DNA of 64,000 nucleotides from contig NZ_CACVCE010000005.1 in assembly GCF_902729445.1 (NCBI RefSeq), forward strand, positions 1-64,000, given 5' to 3'. Below are positions 28,642-37,412 of the stretch, piece by piece; the first letter of the stretch is position 1; the number at the start of each line of letters is the position of its first letter. The translations under genes and the position numbers were made by a program. The notes under the pieces were generated by a model. The model saw only the letters and a list, made by a program, of their open reading frames with translations, had not been told where the DNA came from and ran no database searches. Source of the stretch: Magnetospirillum sp902729445 (GTDB lineage Bacteria; Pseudomonadota; Alphaproteobacteria; Rhodospirillales; Magnetospirillaceae).

Positions 28642-29379
28642 ATGAGGGGGGCAAGACGGTGGGTCAGGCTTGCGCTCGACGCAGTGCTGCCGCCCTTGTG
28701 CCCGTCCTGCGGGGCCATGGTCGGCGAACCCGGCGCGCTGTGCCCGGATTGCTGGGGGCAAATCACCTTCCTGTCCGCGCCCTGCTGCGACGCTTGCGGC
28801 CATCCCTTCGAAATCGATGCCGGACCCGGTTCCCTGTGCGGCCTGTGCGCGCGCGCCGCGCCGCCATGGGCGCGGGCGCGGGCGGTGTTTCGCTATGACG
28901 ATGCCTCGAAGCCCTTGGTGCTGCGCTTCAAGCATGCCGACCGGCTGGAAGGGGCGCCGACCTTCGCCCGCTGGCTGGCGCGCTCGGGTGCTGATCTGAT
29001 CATGGATGCCGATTTGATCGTGCCGGTGCCGCTGCATCGGCTGCGGCTGCTGTCCCGGCGCTACAACCAGGCGGCCGTGCTGGCCAATGAATTGGGCCGG
29101 CTGACCGGCAAGCCGGTGGCCCCCGATCTATTGGTGCGCACCCGCGCCACCCCGGCCCAGGGCCATCTGGGCCGCGATGAACGCGCCGCCAACGTCAAGG
29201 GCGCCTTCGCCGTGCGCCCGTCCTGGCGCCACCGGCTGACGGGAAAGCGGGTGCTGCTGGTCGACGATGTCTTGACGACGGGCGCGACGGTGGGCGAATG
29301 CGCCCGAATCCTGGTCACGACCGGCGCGCATGGCGTCGATGTCCTGACGCTGGGGCGCGTGGTGTTGCCCCACGCCTGA
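28642..29379 (+). CDS. comF: ComF family phosphoribosyltransferase-like protein
   Basis: 245 aa from ATG 28642 (ggggaag RBS). The N-terminus has a four-Cys zinc finger (LCPSCGAM, LCPDCWG) and a second pair (CDACG, CGLCAR). The C-terminus is a type I PRTase domain with the PRPP loop RVLLVDDVLTTGATVGEC and RYNQAAVLA. ComF family members aid DNA uptake or recombination; in non-competent bacteria the role is unclear. It begins a plus-strand run with grxC and the nitrilase. Confidence 0.92.
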   Translation: MRGARRWVRLALDAVLPPLCPSCGAMVGEPGALCPDCWGQITFLSAPCCDACGHPFEIDAGPGSLCGLCARAAPPWARARAVFRYDDASKPLVLRFKHADRLEGAPTFARWLARSGADLIMDADLIVPVPLHRLRLLSRRYNQAAVLANELGRLTGKPVAPDLLVRTRATPAQGHLGRDERAANVKGAFAVRPSWRHRLTGKRVLLVDDVLTTGATVGECARILVTTGAHGVDVLTLGRVVLPHA

Positions 29380-29419
29380 CCCGCGCTATATAAAGGACGC
29401 CTGATTGACGGAGTATCAG

Positions 29420-29686
29420 ATGCCCGCCCTTGAGATCGAAATCTACACCACCCGCGTCTGCCCCTATTGCGTCCGCGCCAAGAAGCTGTTCCAGAAGAAG
29501 GGCGTTTCCTACAAGGAAATCGACGTCTCGGACGACGAGCAGATGCGCGAGTTCATGATCAACCGCTCGGGTGGCAAGCGCACCGTGCCGCAGATCTTCA
29601 TCAACGGCACCCATGTCGGCGGCTGCGACGATCTGTACGATCTGGACTCCGATGGCAAGCTCGACCCCATGCTGGCGGGCGCCTAG
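29420..29686 (+). CDS. grxC: Glutaredoxin 3
   Basis: 88 aa with dithiol active site C14-P-Y-C17, GSH-binding TVPQIFI and GGCDDLYDL. It reduces disulfides with glutathione. The start is ATG 29420 with ggag 7 nt upstream; a TTG at 29405 is less likely. The stop is directly followed by the GTG start of the nitrilase gene (0-nt spacing). Confidence 0.96.
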   Translation: MPALEIEIYTTRVCPYCVRAKKLFQKKGVSYKEIDVSDDEQMREFMINRSGGKRTVPQIFINGTHVGGCDDLYDLDSDGKLDPMLAGA

Positions 29687-30523
29687 GTGAAGGGCGAGGT
29701 CTTCAAGGCGGCCTGTCTTCAGGTCAACGCCAGCAACGATCTGCAGGCCAATATCGACGAGGCCAGCCGCCTGTGCGTCGAGGCCCGCGCCGCCGGCGCC
29801 GAGCTGATCTTGATGCCGGAAAACGTGGCGATGATGGAATGGGGGCGGTCGAACATCGTCCTCAAGGCCATGCCCGAGGACCAGCATCTCGCCCTGAAAT
29901 CCTTCCAGTCCCTGGCCCGCGAGCTGGGCTGCTGGCTGCATGTCGGCTCGCTGGCGGTCCTGGTCGATGACGGCATGGTCGCCAACCGGACCTATGTGAT
30001 CAATCCGTCCGGGCTGATCTCGGCCAAGTACGACAAGATCCACATGTTCGACGTCGATCTGGGCCTGGGCGAGGTCTACAAGGAATCGGCGACCTTCCGC
30101 CCCGGCGACAGTGCCCAGGTGGCTCGTCTGCCGTGGGGGCGGATGGGCCTGTCGGTGTGCTACGACCTGCGGTTCCCCCATCTGTACCGCGCCTATGGCC
30201 AGGCCGGCTGCAGTTTCCTGGCGGTGCCGGCGGCCTTCACCCGCACCACCGGCCGCGCCCACTGGCATGTGCTGCTGCGCGCGCGCGCCATCGAGACCGG
30301 TTGCTACGTTTTCGCCCCGGCCCAGTGCGGCACCCATGTCAACAATCGCGAGACCTATGGCCACGCCCTGATCGTGTCGCCGTGGGGCGAGATTCTGGCC
30401 GATGCGCCGGAACAGCCGGGCTTCGTCATCGCCGACATCGACATCAAGGACGTGATCGAGGCCCGGCGCAAGGTGCCGTGCCTGGAACATGACCGCCCGT
30501 TTTCGCTGCCGCCCAAGGGCTGA
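29687..30523 (+). CDS. Carbon-nitrogen hydrolase (nitrilase superfamily, Nit1/deaminated-glutathione-amidase-like)
   Basis: 278 aa, GTG start immediately after the grxC stop. The catalytic triad is visible: Glu in LILMPEN, Lys in YDKIHMFDV, Cys in VCYDLRFP. This YDKIHMFDV / VCYDLRFP style fits the Nit1-type amidase that repairs deaminated glutathione, agreeing with its coupling to a glutaredoxin gene; substrate not proven. Confidence 0.9.
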   Translation: MKGEVFKAACLQVNASNDLQANIDEASRLCVEARAAGAELILMPENVAMMEWGRSNIVLKAMPEDQHLALKSFQSLARELGCWLHVGSLAVLVDDGMVANRTYVINPSGLISAKYDKIHMFDVDLGLGEVYKESATFRPGDSAQVARLPWGRMGLSVCYDLRFPHLYRAYGQAGCSFLAVPAAFTRTTGRAHWHVLLRARAIETGCYVFAPAQCGTHVNNRETYGHALIVSPWGEILADAPEQPGFVIADIDIKDVIEARRKVPCLEHDRPFSLPPKG

Positions 30524-30535
30524 TCAGTCGTTCGT

Positions 30536-30572
30536 GCAAAAGTCCCTCGGCTTCGCCTCGGTGTACTTTTCC
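30536..30572. terminator. Possible bidirectional hairpin between convergent nitrilase and methyltransferase genes
   Basis: Inverted sequence aaaagt...acttttc encloses a GC-rich ggcttcgcc hairpin in the 60-nt gap between convergent genes. The stem is imperfect. Confidence 0.4.
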
Positions 30573-30584
30573 CCGACGAACCGA

Positions 30585-31103
30585 TCACGACAGGGCGAAC
30601 GGCCCCGGCCCGTTGACGGCGCAAATGCGCTGGATGACGGCGCGGCCGTCCCTGATGCCGTGCTCGTAGGCGACGATGGTCAGGCCAGAGCAGGCTTGCA
30701 GCAACTCGCCGGGGGCCAGCAGGAAATCGGGGTTGCGTGGCCGGCCGAAGGCCTCGTTGCCGTGGGCGAAGGTCTCGTAGATCAGCACGCCGTCGGGGGC
30801 CAGGGCGGCACGGATCGCCGGCAGCAGCGGCCGCCACAGATAGTTGGTGACAATGATGCCGGCGAACTGGCGCCCGGCCAGCGGCCAGCCCGCATCGGTT
30901 TCCATGTCGGCGCCGATCAGTTCGGCGCCGTCGGCGCGGGTGTCGGCAATGTCGCGGTCGATGCCGGTGACCGGGTGGTCCAGGTCCCGAAACAGGCGGC
31001 AATGGCGCCCCTCGCCGCAGGCGACGTCCAGCACCGGGCCGCCCCGGGGCACCAACGGCGCGAAACGCCGGACCCATGGAGAGGCGTCGGAATGGTGGGG
31101 CAT
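30585..31103 (-). CDS. Small class I SAM-dependent methyltransferase
   Basis: 172 aa from ATG 31103. SAM motif I is VLDVACGEGRHCRLF with the acidic residue in VTGIDRDI; ADMETDAGWPLAG and FAGIIVTNYLWRPLLP follow, then LIYETFAHGNEAFGRPRNPDFL, resembling TehB-like/UbiE-like small methyltransferases. Substrate unknown. Divergent from the DUF1178 gene, 36 nt apart. Confidence 0.85.
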   Translation of the reverse strand: MPHHSDASPWVRRFAPLVPRGGPVLDVACGEGRHCRLFRDLDHPVTGIDRDIADTRADGAELIGADMETDAGWPLAGRQFAGIIVTNYLWRPLLPAIRAALAPDGVLIYETFAHGNEAFGRPRNPDFLLAPGELLQACSGLTIVAYEHGIRDGRAVIQRICAVNGPGPFALS

Positions 31104-31139
31104 GGACGAAGCCTTTGCGAATGAGGTATGGAAGGAACC

Positions 31140-31553
31140 ATGATCCTCTTCGAATTGCGTTGCGGCAACGACCATCATTTCGAGGCGTGGTTCCGCGATA
31201 ACGCCACCTATGATTCCCAAGTCGCATCGGGGGCCGTCGCCTGCCCGGTGTGCGGCGATGTGCGGGTGTCCAAGGCGATCATGGCGCCCCGGCTGAACCG
31301 GGCCACCGGCGCCAAGCTTGACGCCCACGACACCGCCCAGGAAATGCGCCGCCTGCTGGGCCAGATCCGCTCGGCCGTCGAGGCCAGTTGCGACTATGTC
31401 GGCGACAAGTTCGCCGACGAGGCCCGCAAGATCCATTACGGCGAGGCCGAAGCCCGGCCGATCTATGGCGAGGCCACGGCCGACGAATCCAAGGCGCTCG
31501 AGGAAGACGGCGTCGATTTCGCCCGCATCCCCTGGGTCGGGCGGGAAAATTGA
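31140..31553 (+). CDS. DUF1178 family protein
   Basis: 137 aa, typical of DUF1178. The N-terminus MILFELRCGNDHHFEAWFRD and the CPVCGD pair suggest a small zinc-ribbon head (one further Cys at CGNDH), followed by a helical acidic tail with HYGEAEARPIYGEAT. Function unknown; conserved in alphaproteobacteria. The start at 31140 follows a ggaagga RBS. Confidence 0.88.
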   Translation: MILFELRCGNDHHFEAWFRDNATYDSQVASGAVACPVCGDVRVSKAIMAPRLNRATGAKLDAHDTAQEMRRLLGQIRSAVEASCDYVGDKFADEARKIHYGEAEARPIYGEATADESKALEEDGVDFARIPWVGREN

Positions 31554-31554
31554 C

Positions 31555-32592
31555 GTGCGCCACGCGGCTCGGATCATCGCCGTCAACCTGGGCCTGCTGC
31601 TGGCCGCGATCATCGCCGCCGAGGCCGTGTTCGGGACCTGGCTGATCGAGGACCCCTTGAGCCGGGTCAATATCCAACGCAACGCCTTCGTCAAGGTCGA
31701 TGCGCGCGACCTTTACCCGGGTGGGGCGGTGTTTCACTTCACCCGGGATGAATTCGGCGTGCGGGGCGGCGGGGGCGCCCCTCATGCCATCGATATCCTG
31801 ACCATCGGCGGCAGCACCACCGAGCAGCTTTATCTGCCCGACGACTTGACCTGGCAATCGGTGCTTTCCCGCGAGTTGAAGGCAGCGGGGCGGCCGGTGA
31901 CCATCGCCAATGCCGGCATCGATGGTCAAAGCACCATCGGCATGCTGCGCAATTTCGAGGCGTGGTTCCCCCATGTCCCGGGCTTGCGTCCTCGGCTGGT
32001 GCTGGCCTATGTCGGCATCAACGACGCCTATTTGCGGCCAAAATCCACCGACCGGCTGGGATTTTCCAGCCACTTCAAGAAGCTTCAGCAGAATTCGGCG
32101 GTTCTCAGGCTATGGGAAACCGCGCTGGGGGCGCTGAATGCCCGGAAAGCCAAGCTGAATCATGGCCGTGTCGATTGGTCCCGCGTGGAATGGAGCGAAA
32201 CCGCGCGCTTTTCCGACACCCGCTCGGCCTGGCCGGACTGGCAGCCGGCGGCCTATCGGCAAAGGCTGACCGACATGGTCGCCGCCATCCGCTCGATGGG
32301 GGCGCAGGCGGTGCTGGTGACGCAACGCCGGGGCGACATCCGGCAGCGGGACGGACGCCTTGAAGGGGTGGTCGGCGAGGATGGGCTGACAGGCCTGGAC
32401 CATGCCCGATTGCTGGCCGAGGCCAATCAGGTCACCCTGGAGGTCTGCGGCGAGACCGGAGCGATCTGCCTGGACCTTGCCGCCGAGATCGATTTCGGCG
32501 ACGGCGATTTCTACGATTTTTTGCACAATACGCCGAACGGGGCGGACAAGATCGGCCGCTGGCTGGCCGGGCCGCTGCTGACGCTTCTGTGA
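31555..32592 (+). CDS. SGNH-type hydrolase-like protein with N-terminal membrane anchor
   Basis: 345 aa, GTG start at 31555, right after the DUF1178 stop. A single membrane helix (residues 5-25) is followed by a secreted domain with GDSL/SGNH blocks: ILTIGGSTTEQLYLPDD (block I, Ser), NAGIDGQS (block II Gly), YVGINDAYL (block III Asn) and a late DFLHNTPNG in place of the usual DxxH (block V; D and H present). Possibly an esterase or acyltransferase acting on envelope polysaccharide. It converges on the ABC permease gene with a 1-nt gap. Confidence 0.75.
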   Translation: MRHAARIIAVNLGLLLAAIIAAEAVFGTWLIEDPLSRVNIQRNAFVKVDARDLYPGGAVFHFTRDEFGVRGGGGAPHAIDILTIGGSTTEQLYLPDDLTWQSVLSRELKAAGRPVTIANAGIDGQSTIGMLRNFEAWFPHVPGLRPRLVLAYVGINDAYLRPKSTDRLGFSSHFKKLQQNSAVLRLWETALGALNARKAKLNHGRVDWSRVEWSETARFSDTRSAWPDWQPAAYRQRLTDMVAAIRSMGAQAVLVTQRRGDIRQRDGRLEGVVGEDGLTGLDHARLLAEANQVTLEVCGETGAICLDLAAEIDFGDGDFYDFLHNTPNGADKIGRWLAGPLLTLL

Positions 32593-32593
32593 C

Positions 32594-33490
32594 CTAATCG
32601 CGCGATCGCTGGTCCAGGGCGCGTTGCAGCCCGTCACCCACGCGGTTGACGGCCAGCACGGTGACCAGAATGATCAGGCCCGGCCACAAGGCCAGGGTCG
32701 GGGCCGAGGCGACGGTGCCGACCGCGCCGGTCAGCATGTTGCCCCAGCTGGCCAAGGGCGGGCGCACGCCCAGGCCCAGGAACGACAAGGCGCTTTCGAT
32801 CAAGATGACGTGGCCGACGCTCAGGGTGGTGGCGACGATCACCGGCGACGCCACATCCGGCAGGATGTGACGAAGCATGATGCGCACCGGGCCGGCCCCG
32901 ATGGCGCGGGCGGCGCGGACATGGTCGCGGGCCTGCACCGACAAGGTCTCGGCCCGCACCAGGCGGGCCACCTGGGTCCAGCCGACCAGGGCGACGATAA
33001 AGACGATGCGGCCGATGGCGAAGCCTTCCGAGTTCACGGTCTCGGCGGACAGGCCCAGCTTGGCCGGATCGATGGCCGCCAGCACGATCAGCAGCGGCAA
33101 CAGCGGCAGCGCCATCACCCCGTCGGTCAGCCGCATCAGCCCGGCATCGACGCGGCCGCCGAAGGTTCCCGACAGCAAGCCGATCAGGGTGCCCAACAGG
33201 GCCGCCAGCGCCGCGGTGGCGCCGGCGACCGCCAGAGACACCCGCCCGCCATGGAGCAGGCGGGCGGCGACGTCACGGCCCAATTCATCGGTTCCCAGCG
33301 GATGCTCCCACGATGGCGCGGTCAGCATCGCCGTCAGGTCCAGCGCCTCGGGGTCCTGGGCCAGCCAAGGCGCGGTCAGGGCGGCCATGGTCAGGGCGGC
33401 CAGCACGGCAAGTGCTGCCAGGGCCGGGCGGTCGGCCAGGAAGCGGGCCAGGATGCGCTGTCTTGGACTCATGCGCTGTCTTGGACTCAT
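32594..33490 (-). CDS. Oligopeptide/dipeptide ABC transporter permease, DppC-like
   Basis: 298 aa, six predicted membrane helices. It has the N-terminal GTDELGRDVAARLLHG signature of OppC/DppC and the cytoplasmic EAA loop (ARAIGAGPVRIMLRHILPD). The start region has an exact 18-bp tandem duplication that duplicates the residues MSPRQR, so translation could begin at 33490 or 33472. It overlaps the DppB-like gene by ATGA. Confidence 0.92.
   Translation of the reverse strand: MSPRQRMSPRQRILARFLADRPALAALAVLAALTMAALTAPWLAQDPEALDLTAMLTAPSWEHPLGTDELGRDVAARLLHGGRVSLAVAGATAALAALLGTLIGLLSGTFGGRVDAGLMRLTDGVMALPLLPLLIVLAAIDPAKLGLSAETVNSEGFAIGRIVFIVALVGWTQVARLVRAETLSVQARDHVRAARAIGAGPVRIMLRHILPDVASPVIVATTLSVGHVILIESALSFLGLGVRPPLASWGNMLTGAVGTVASAPTLALWPGLIILVTVLAVNRVGDGLQRALDQRSRD
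33455..33490. repeat. Exact 18-bp tandem duplication over the DppC-like start codon
   Basis: The unit gcgctgtcttggactcat occurs twice in a row (33455-33472, 33473-33490), each carrying an in-frame start codon on the minus strand. It looks like a recent replication-slippage event that kept frame. Confidence 0.95.
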
Positions 33491-34437
33491 CGGCGGCGCA
33501 CCCGGGGGTCGAGCCAGGCATAGGCCAGGTCGGCCAGGATCGAGCCGGCCAGGGTCATGGCGGTCGCCAGCAGCAGGCCCGACAGCGCCAGATTGAAATC
33601 GTTGCCCATCACCGCCTCGAAGATCAGCCGGCCCATGCCCGGCCAGGCGAACACCGTCTCGGTGATCAAGGCCCCCGAGAACAGGCCGCCCACTTCCAGG
33701 GCGACGATGGTGGTGACCGGAATGGCGGCGTTGCGCAATTGGTGATGCAGCAGCACGCGGGTCGGGCCGCAGCCCTTGGCGATGGCGGTGCGAATGTAAT
33801 CAAGCCCGGCCTGTTCCAGCATGGCGGCGCGCATGTGGCGGACATACTGGCCGGTGCCCGCGATGGCCAGGGTCAGCGTCGGCAGCACCAGATGGCGCAG
33901 ACGGTCCACCAGCCCGCCGCCGCCATCCTCCAGGCTGTGCATGCCGCCGGCCGGCAGCCAGCCCAGTTGCACGGCGAACAGCACCATCAGCATCAGCCCC
34001 AGCCAGAAGGTCGGCACCGACACCGAGACGAAGGCCAGCAGGTTGGCGGCGCGGTCGATCCAGCCGCCCGGCCGGCTGGCGGCCCAGATGCCCAACGGCA
34101 GGGCCACCATCAGGGCCAGGACCAGCGCGGCCACCATCAAAAGGGCGGTATTGGCGATGGCCGGGGCCAGGATATCAAGGACCGGGCGGGCGAACAGGCG
34201 GGAATAGCCCAGCTCGCCCTGGCCGATCTGGGCCAGCCAGCGCAGATAGCGCTCGGTCCACGGCCGGTCCAGGCCGTAAAGGGCCTTCAGGCGGACGGCA
34301 TCGGCGGCGCTCAGGTGCGGGTCGGCGGCGATCATCAGGTCGATGGGGTCGCCCGGCATCAGCCCCATCAAGCCGTAGATGACGAAGCTCATCACCAGCA
34401 AGACGGCGGCCGACTGGCCCAGGCGGGCGGCGATCAC
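33487..34437 (-). CDS. Oligopeptide/dipeptide ABC transporter permease, DppB-like
   Basis: 316 aa, GTG start at 34437 overlapping the binding-protein stop (GTGA). N-terminal helix then LMPGDPIDLM, the periplasmic LYGLDRPWTERYLRWL, and the permease core with EAA loop (AIAKGCGPTRVLLHHQLRNA) and TETVFAWPGMGRLI, all DppB/OppB hallmarks. It pairs with the DppC-like protein to form the channel. Confidence 0.92.
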   Translation of the reverse strand: MIAARLGQSAAVLLVMSFVIYGLMGLMPGDPIDLMIAADPHLSAADAVRLKALYGLDRPWTERYLRWLAQIGQGELGYSRLFARPVLDILAPAIANTALLMVAALVLALMVALPLGIWAASRPGGWIDRAANLLAFVSVSVPTFWLGLMLMVLFAVQLGWLPAGGMHSLEDGGGGLVDRLRHLVLPTLTLAIAGTGQYVRHMRAAMLEQAGLDYIRTAIAKGCGPTRVLLHHQLRNAAIPVTTIVALEVGGLFSGALITETVFAWPGMGRLIFEAVMGNDFNLALSGLLLATAMTLAGSILADLAYAWLDPRVRRR

Positions 34438-36080
34438 CCCCACCGCCAGGTCTCGATCCACAGGGTGCTGGGGTCCTGGTGGCCGGTCGGCGTCACCCCC
34501 TTCAGGGCCTTGGGCAGGATGAAGGTGTCGGCGCGGAAGAACAGGGGCAGGGCCGGCAATTCCTCGGCATAAAGATGCTGCAACTGGCGCCACAGCTCGA
34601 CCCGCTTGGTGCGGTCCAGCTCGACCTCGATGGCGTCGAGCAGCTGGTCCATGCGCGGATTCTTGTAGCCGGGATAATTCTGGCCGGCCCAGGCATTGGC
34701 TTCGGCCGGGATCTGGCTGGAATGCAACGTGGTGCGCGGCACGCTTTCGGGCGCCGAGTACCAGGCATACATCACCAGGCCGGGGAAGCGGCGCTGGGTC
34801 AGGGTCTGGCCGAACAGCACGCGCGGCGGCTCGGTCCTGATGCGCAAGTCGATGCCCAGCTTCTTCCATTGCGCCTGCAGCACCTGGGCCACCAACTCGC
34901 GGGTGCGGTTGCCGGCGGTGGTGGCCAGTTCGATATACAAGGGCTCGCCCTTGGCGTTGCGGCGGATCGGCCCGCTTTGCATTGTCCAGCCGGCTTCGTC
35001 CAGCAGGCGGGCGGCCTTGGCCGGGTCGAAGGAATATTTCGGCACGTCGTCGGCATGAACGCCGTCCAGCGGGTTGACGGCGGTATGGGCCACCGGCTGG
35101 CGGCCGTCGAACAATTGCTTCGAGATCGCCGCGCGGTCGGTGCCGTACATCAAGGCCTGGCGCAGCCGCAGGTCGGCCAGCATCGGTACCGACAGGTTGG
35201 CGTCCAGATGCTCGTAGACCAGGCTGGATTTGTAGGTGATGGCGAAGCGCGGATCGTTGCGCCTGGCGAACGCGATGGCCTGGTCCAAAGGCAGGCCCAA
35301 CTCGCCGGGGATCATGTCGATGCCGCCCGACAACAGATTGGCTTCCAGGGCCGGAGTGTTCTCGACCGTCTTGACGACGATGCGGGCGAAGGCCGGTTTG
35401 GCGCCCTTCCAGTGGGAATTGGGTTCCAGCACGATATGGCTGCCCTGCACCGCCTGGGTGACGCGGTAGGGGCCGTTGTAAAGGCCCGGGTTGGCGCTGT
35501 CCTGGTCGTAGGCGGTGCGGTTCCGGTACTCGGCCGGCGCGGCCAGGAAACGCTTCTTCTCGACATGGGCCGGCAGCAGGGCGAAATCGTTGATGGCGTT
35601 GTAGTCGAAGGTCAGGCGGTCGAGATGCAGCACGAAGCTCCGCTTGTCCTTGGATTCGATCTTCAGGATGCGGCGATAAAGCTCGGCATTGGCGATGCCC
35701 GATTGCGGGTGGCGGCCGACCTCCCAGGTGAAGACGACGTCGTCGGTGGTGACCGGGGTGCCGTCGGCCCAGACGGAATCGGCCCGCAGGGTGTAGGTGA
35801 GCGCCACGCCCTGTTTGCCGTCGGCGGTCTTTTCCGGCACCGCCAGCTTGTTGTCGATGGTGGGAAGCGTCTCGCACAGCATGCAGATCAGCTTCCAGTC
35901 GGGGCCATAGGCGGTGATCGGCCGCCGGGCCATGGCCAGCACATAGGTCTTGGCCAGCATCGATTCGATGCCCGGATGCAGCGTCACCGGATATTGGGTG
36001 ATGCCGATAACCAGATCGTCCTTCGCCCGGGCCGGAACGGCCAGCAGCAAAAGCGACAACAGGGCGAGCAGGCGGATCAT
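34434..36080 (-). CDS. Periplasmic oligopeptide-type substrate-binding protein (SBP family 5)
   Basis: 548 aa. Signal peptide residues 1-19 (MIRLLALLSLLLLAVPARA). SBP_bac_5 fold with SVWADGTPVTTDDVVFTWE, NPGLYNGPYRV and RLRQALMYGTDRAAIS, the standard landmarks. It should deliver a peptide or similar ligand to the DppB/DppC-like permeases encoded directly downstream. No ATPase genes (DppD/F) follow: the operon ends at 32594 against a convergent gene, so ATPases must come from elsewhere. Confidence 0.93.
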   Translation of the reverse strand: MIRLLALLSLLLLAVPARAKDDLVIGITQYPVTLHPGIESMLAKTYVLAMARRPITAYGPDWKLICMLCETLPTIDNKLAVPEKTADGKQGVALTYTLRADSVWADGTPVTTDDVVFTWEVGRHPQSGIANAELYRRILKIESKDKRSFVLHLDRLTFDYNAINDFALLPAHVEKKRFLAAPAEYRNRTAYDQDSANPGLYNGPYRVTQAVQGSHIVLEPNSHWKGAKPAFARIVVKTVENTPALEANLLSGGIDMIPGELGLPLDQAIAFARRNDPRFAITYKSSLVYEHLDANLSVPMLADLRLRQALMYGTDRAAISKQLFDGRQPVAHTAVNPLDGVHADDVPKYSFDPAKAARLLDEAGWTMQSGPIRRNAKGEPLYIELATTAGNRTRELVAQVLQAQWKKLGIDLRIRTEPPRVLFGQTLTQRRFPGLVMYAWYSAPESVPRTTLHSSQIPAEANAWAGQNYPGYKNPRMDQLLDAIEVELDRTKRVELWRQLQHLYAEELPALPLFFRADTFILPKALKGVTPTGHQDPSTLWIETWRWG

Positions 36081-36139
36081 GCCGGTCTCCGGGCGAGGTG
36101 GACTGGCCCGATCCTACACCGGCCGATGGCCCAAACAAA

Positions 36140-36169
36140 GCTGTGCCGCCCCGGCCGGAGCGGCACAGC
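36140..36169 (-). terminator. Terminator downstream of the small lipoprotein gene
   Basis: A 10-bp perfect stem (gctgtgccgc/gcggcacagc) is followed on the minus strand by tttgttt. It separates the lipoprotein gene from the ABC operon. Confidence 0.8.
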
Positions 36170-36175
36170 GATCGA

Positions 36176-36490
36176 TTACTTGGTCGGAGCCTGCTGGTTA
36201 TAGGGGCACCAGGCCGGCAGCTTGGTGGTATCGACGGTGCCGTCGGCATTCAGCGGCGGACCCATGCGGCCGGGGCCGAAGGTCTGGCCGGGGGCGGCGG
36301 CACGGTTCATCATCATCGGTCCGGGGCCGAACTGGCCGCTCTGGCGGGCCTTGATCATTTCCTCGTGGCGCCAGCCGGGGCCATAGCCGGGGCCGACACT
36401 CTTCGGGGCGGTATCTTCGGCGGCGGCGGCGCAGCCGGCCAGAAGCAGCAGACCGGCGAAGGCGGCGATGGTCTTGGTCAGGGTCTTCAT
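36176..36490 (-). CDS. Small putative lipoprotein
   Basis: 104 aa. The N-terminus MKTLTKTIAAFAGLLLLAGC is a lipoprotein signal with lipobox LLAG-C20. The mature part is short, disordered, and rich in Gly/Pro/Met (PGYGPGWR, GPGPMMMNR), without a recognised domain. The gene lies divergent from the FGE-like gene. Function unknown. Confidence 0.8.
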   Translation of the reverse strand: MKTLTKTIAAFAGLLLLAGCAAAAEDTAPKSVGPGYGPGWRHEEMIKARQSGQFGPGPMMMNRAAAPGQTFGPGRMGPPLNADGTVDTTKLPAWCPYNQQAPTK

Positions 36491-36584
36491 GGCATCCTCC
36501 TGTGGTCCAAATTCTTCCTTGGATCCCATGAGACGCCTTGCCGGTAACGCCATGACGGGCCGGTTGGTAACGGAGTGTAACGCG

Positions 36585-37208
36585 GTGCTTCGACTGGTTT
36601 TGGCGATGGTTCTGCTGGCCGTTCCAGCCATTGCCGCCCCCTATCCCGACATGGTGGACCTGCCCGGCCGCCCGCTGGCCATGGCCCGTACCGAGACCAC
36701 CGTCGGCCAGTGGCGGGCCTGCGTCGAGGATGGCGGCTGCCCGGCCAAGCCGACCTTGCGCTGGTCCGAGCCCGATCACCCGATGACCGACGTCACCCTG
36801 GCCGATGCCGAGGCCTTCGCCGCCTGGCTGAGCCGGGCCACCGGCCGTCACCACCGCCTGCCGACCATCGAAGAATGGGAAATCGCCGCCCGCGCCGGCA
36901 CCACGACCGCCTTTGCCTGGGGCGAGACCATGCAACCCGGGCGCGCCGTTTGCTACGGCTGCGATCCCCGCTTCGACCACCGCCCGGCCCCGGTGGCGAC
37001 CATGGCCGCCAATCCGTGGGGTCTGTTCGACATGCATGGCAATGTGTGGGAATGGACCCAGACTTGCGCCGATTCCGGGTGCCGGACCCGCTGGGTGGCC
37101 GGCGGCTCGTGGTATTTCGTGCCGCACCAGTCGCGATCCGATGGCCGCTCGGCCCAGGATGCGCGGCTATGGAGCTACGACATCGGCTTTCGGGTGGTCA
37201 GGGATTAA
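36585..37208 (+). CDS. Formylglycine-generating-enzyme (FGE/SUMF1)-like domain protein, exported
   Basis: 207 aa from GTG 36585, chosen because ggag lies 9 nt upstream and the product then opens with a clean signal peptide (LRLVLAMVLLAVPAIAA). Longer versions from ATG 36552 or 36528 would put extra residues before it. FGE-sulfatase fold: VGQWRACVEDG, HPMTDVTLADAEAFAAWLS, RLPTIEEWEIAAR, GLFDMHGNVWEWT and GGSWYF. It is a minimal version of the domain and more likely a structural or non-canonical FGE-like protein than a true sulfatase activator, since no sulfatase is nearby. Confidence 0.85.
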   Translation: MLRLVLAMVLLAVPAIAAPYPDMVDLPGRPLAMARTETTVGQWRACVEDGGCPAKPTLRWSEPDHPMTDVTLADAEAFAAWLSRATGRHHRLPTIEEWEIAARAGTTTAFAWGETMQPGRAVCYGCDPRFDHRPAPVATMAANPWGLFDMHGNVWEWTQTCADSGCRTRWVAGGSWYFVPHQSRSDGRSAQDARLWSYDIGFRVVRD

Positions 37209-37212
37209 GCCT

Positions 37213-37410
37213 TACCAGGCTGCGGAAAAACTCGGCGTTCCTGTCAGTTTGCTCAATCCGTCATGGCCGGGCTTGACCCGGCCATCCACGTGTCCTCGCA
37301 AAAATTCCATTGAAAACAGATAGTTATGCGGCGCCGCGTGGATGCCCGGATCAAGTCCGGGCATGACGAAGAGGGGCTTTCGGACACCAGATCGGTGTTT
37401 TTCCGCAACC
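37213..37410. repeat. Nested inverted-repeat element (REP/BIME-like)
   Basis: Outer ends are inverted copies (accaggctgcggaaaaac near 37213-37231 and gtttttccgcaacctgtt near 37395-37411). Inside lie two inverted hairpin units (37260-37290, with ggccgggcttgacccggcc; 37337-37367, with gcccggatcaagtccgggc). The latter type, with flanking GTCATG and CCACG, is common as an intergenic repeat in alphaproteobacteria. It fills the gap between convergent genes. Confidence 0.7.
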
Positions 37411-37412
37411 TG

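Noticed and set aside
33487..36249. 920-aa minus frame including DppB-like gene
   Set aside because: The DppB part from GTG 34437 is real; the rest is a shadow of the binding-protein gene.
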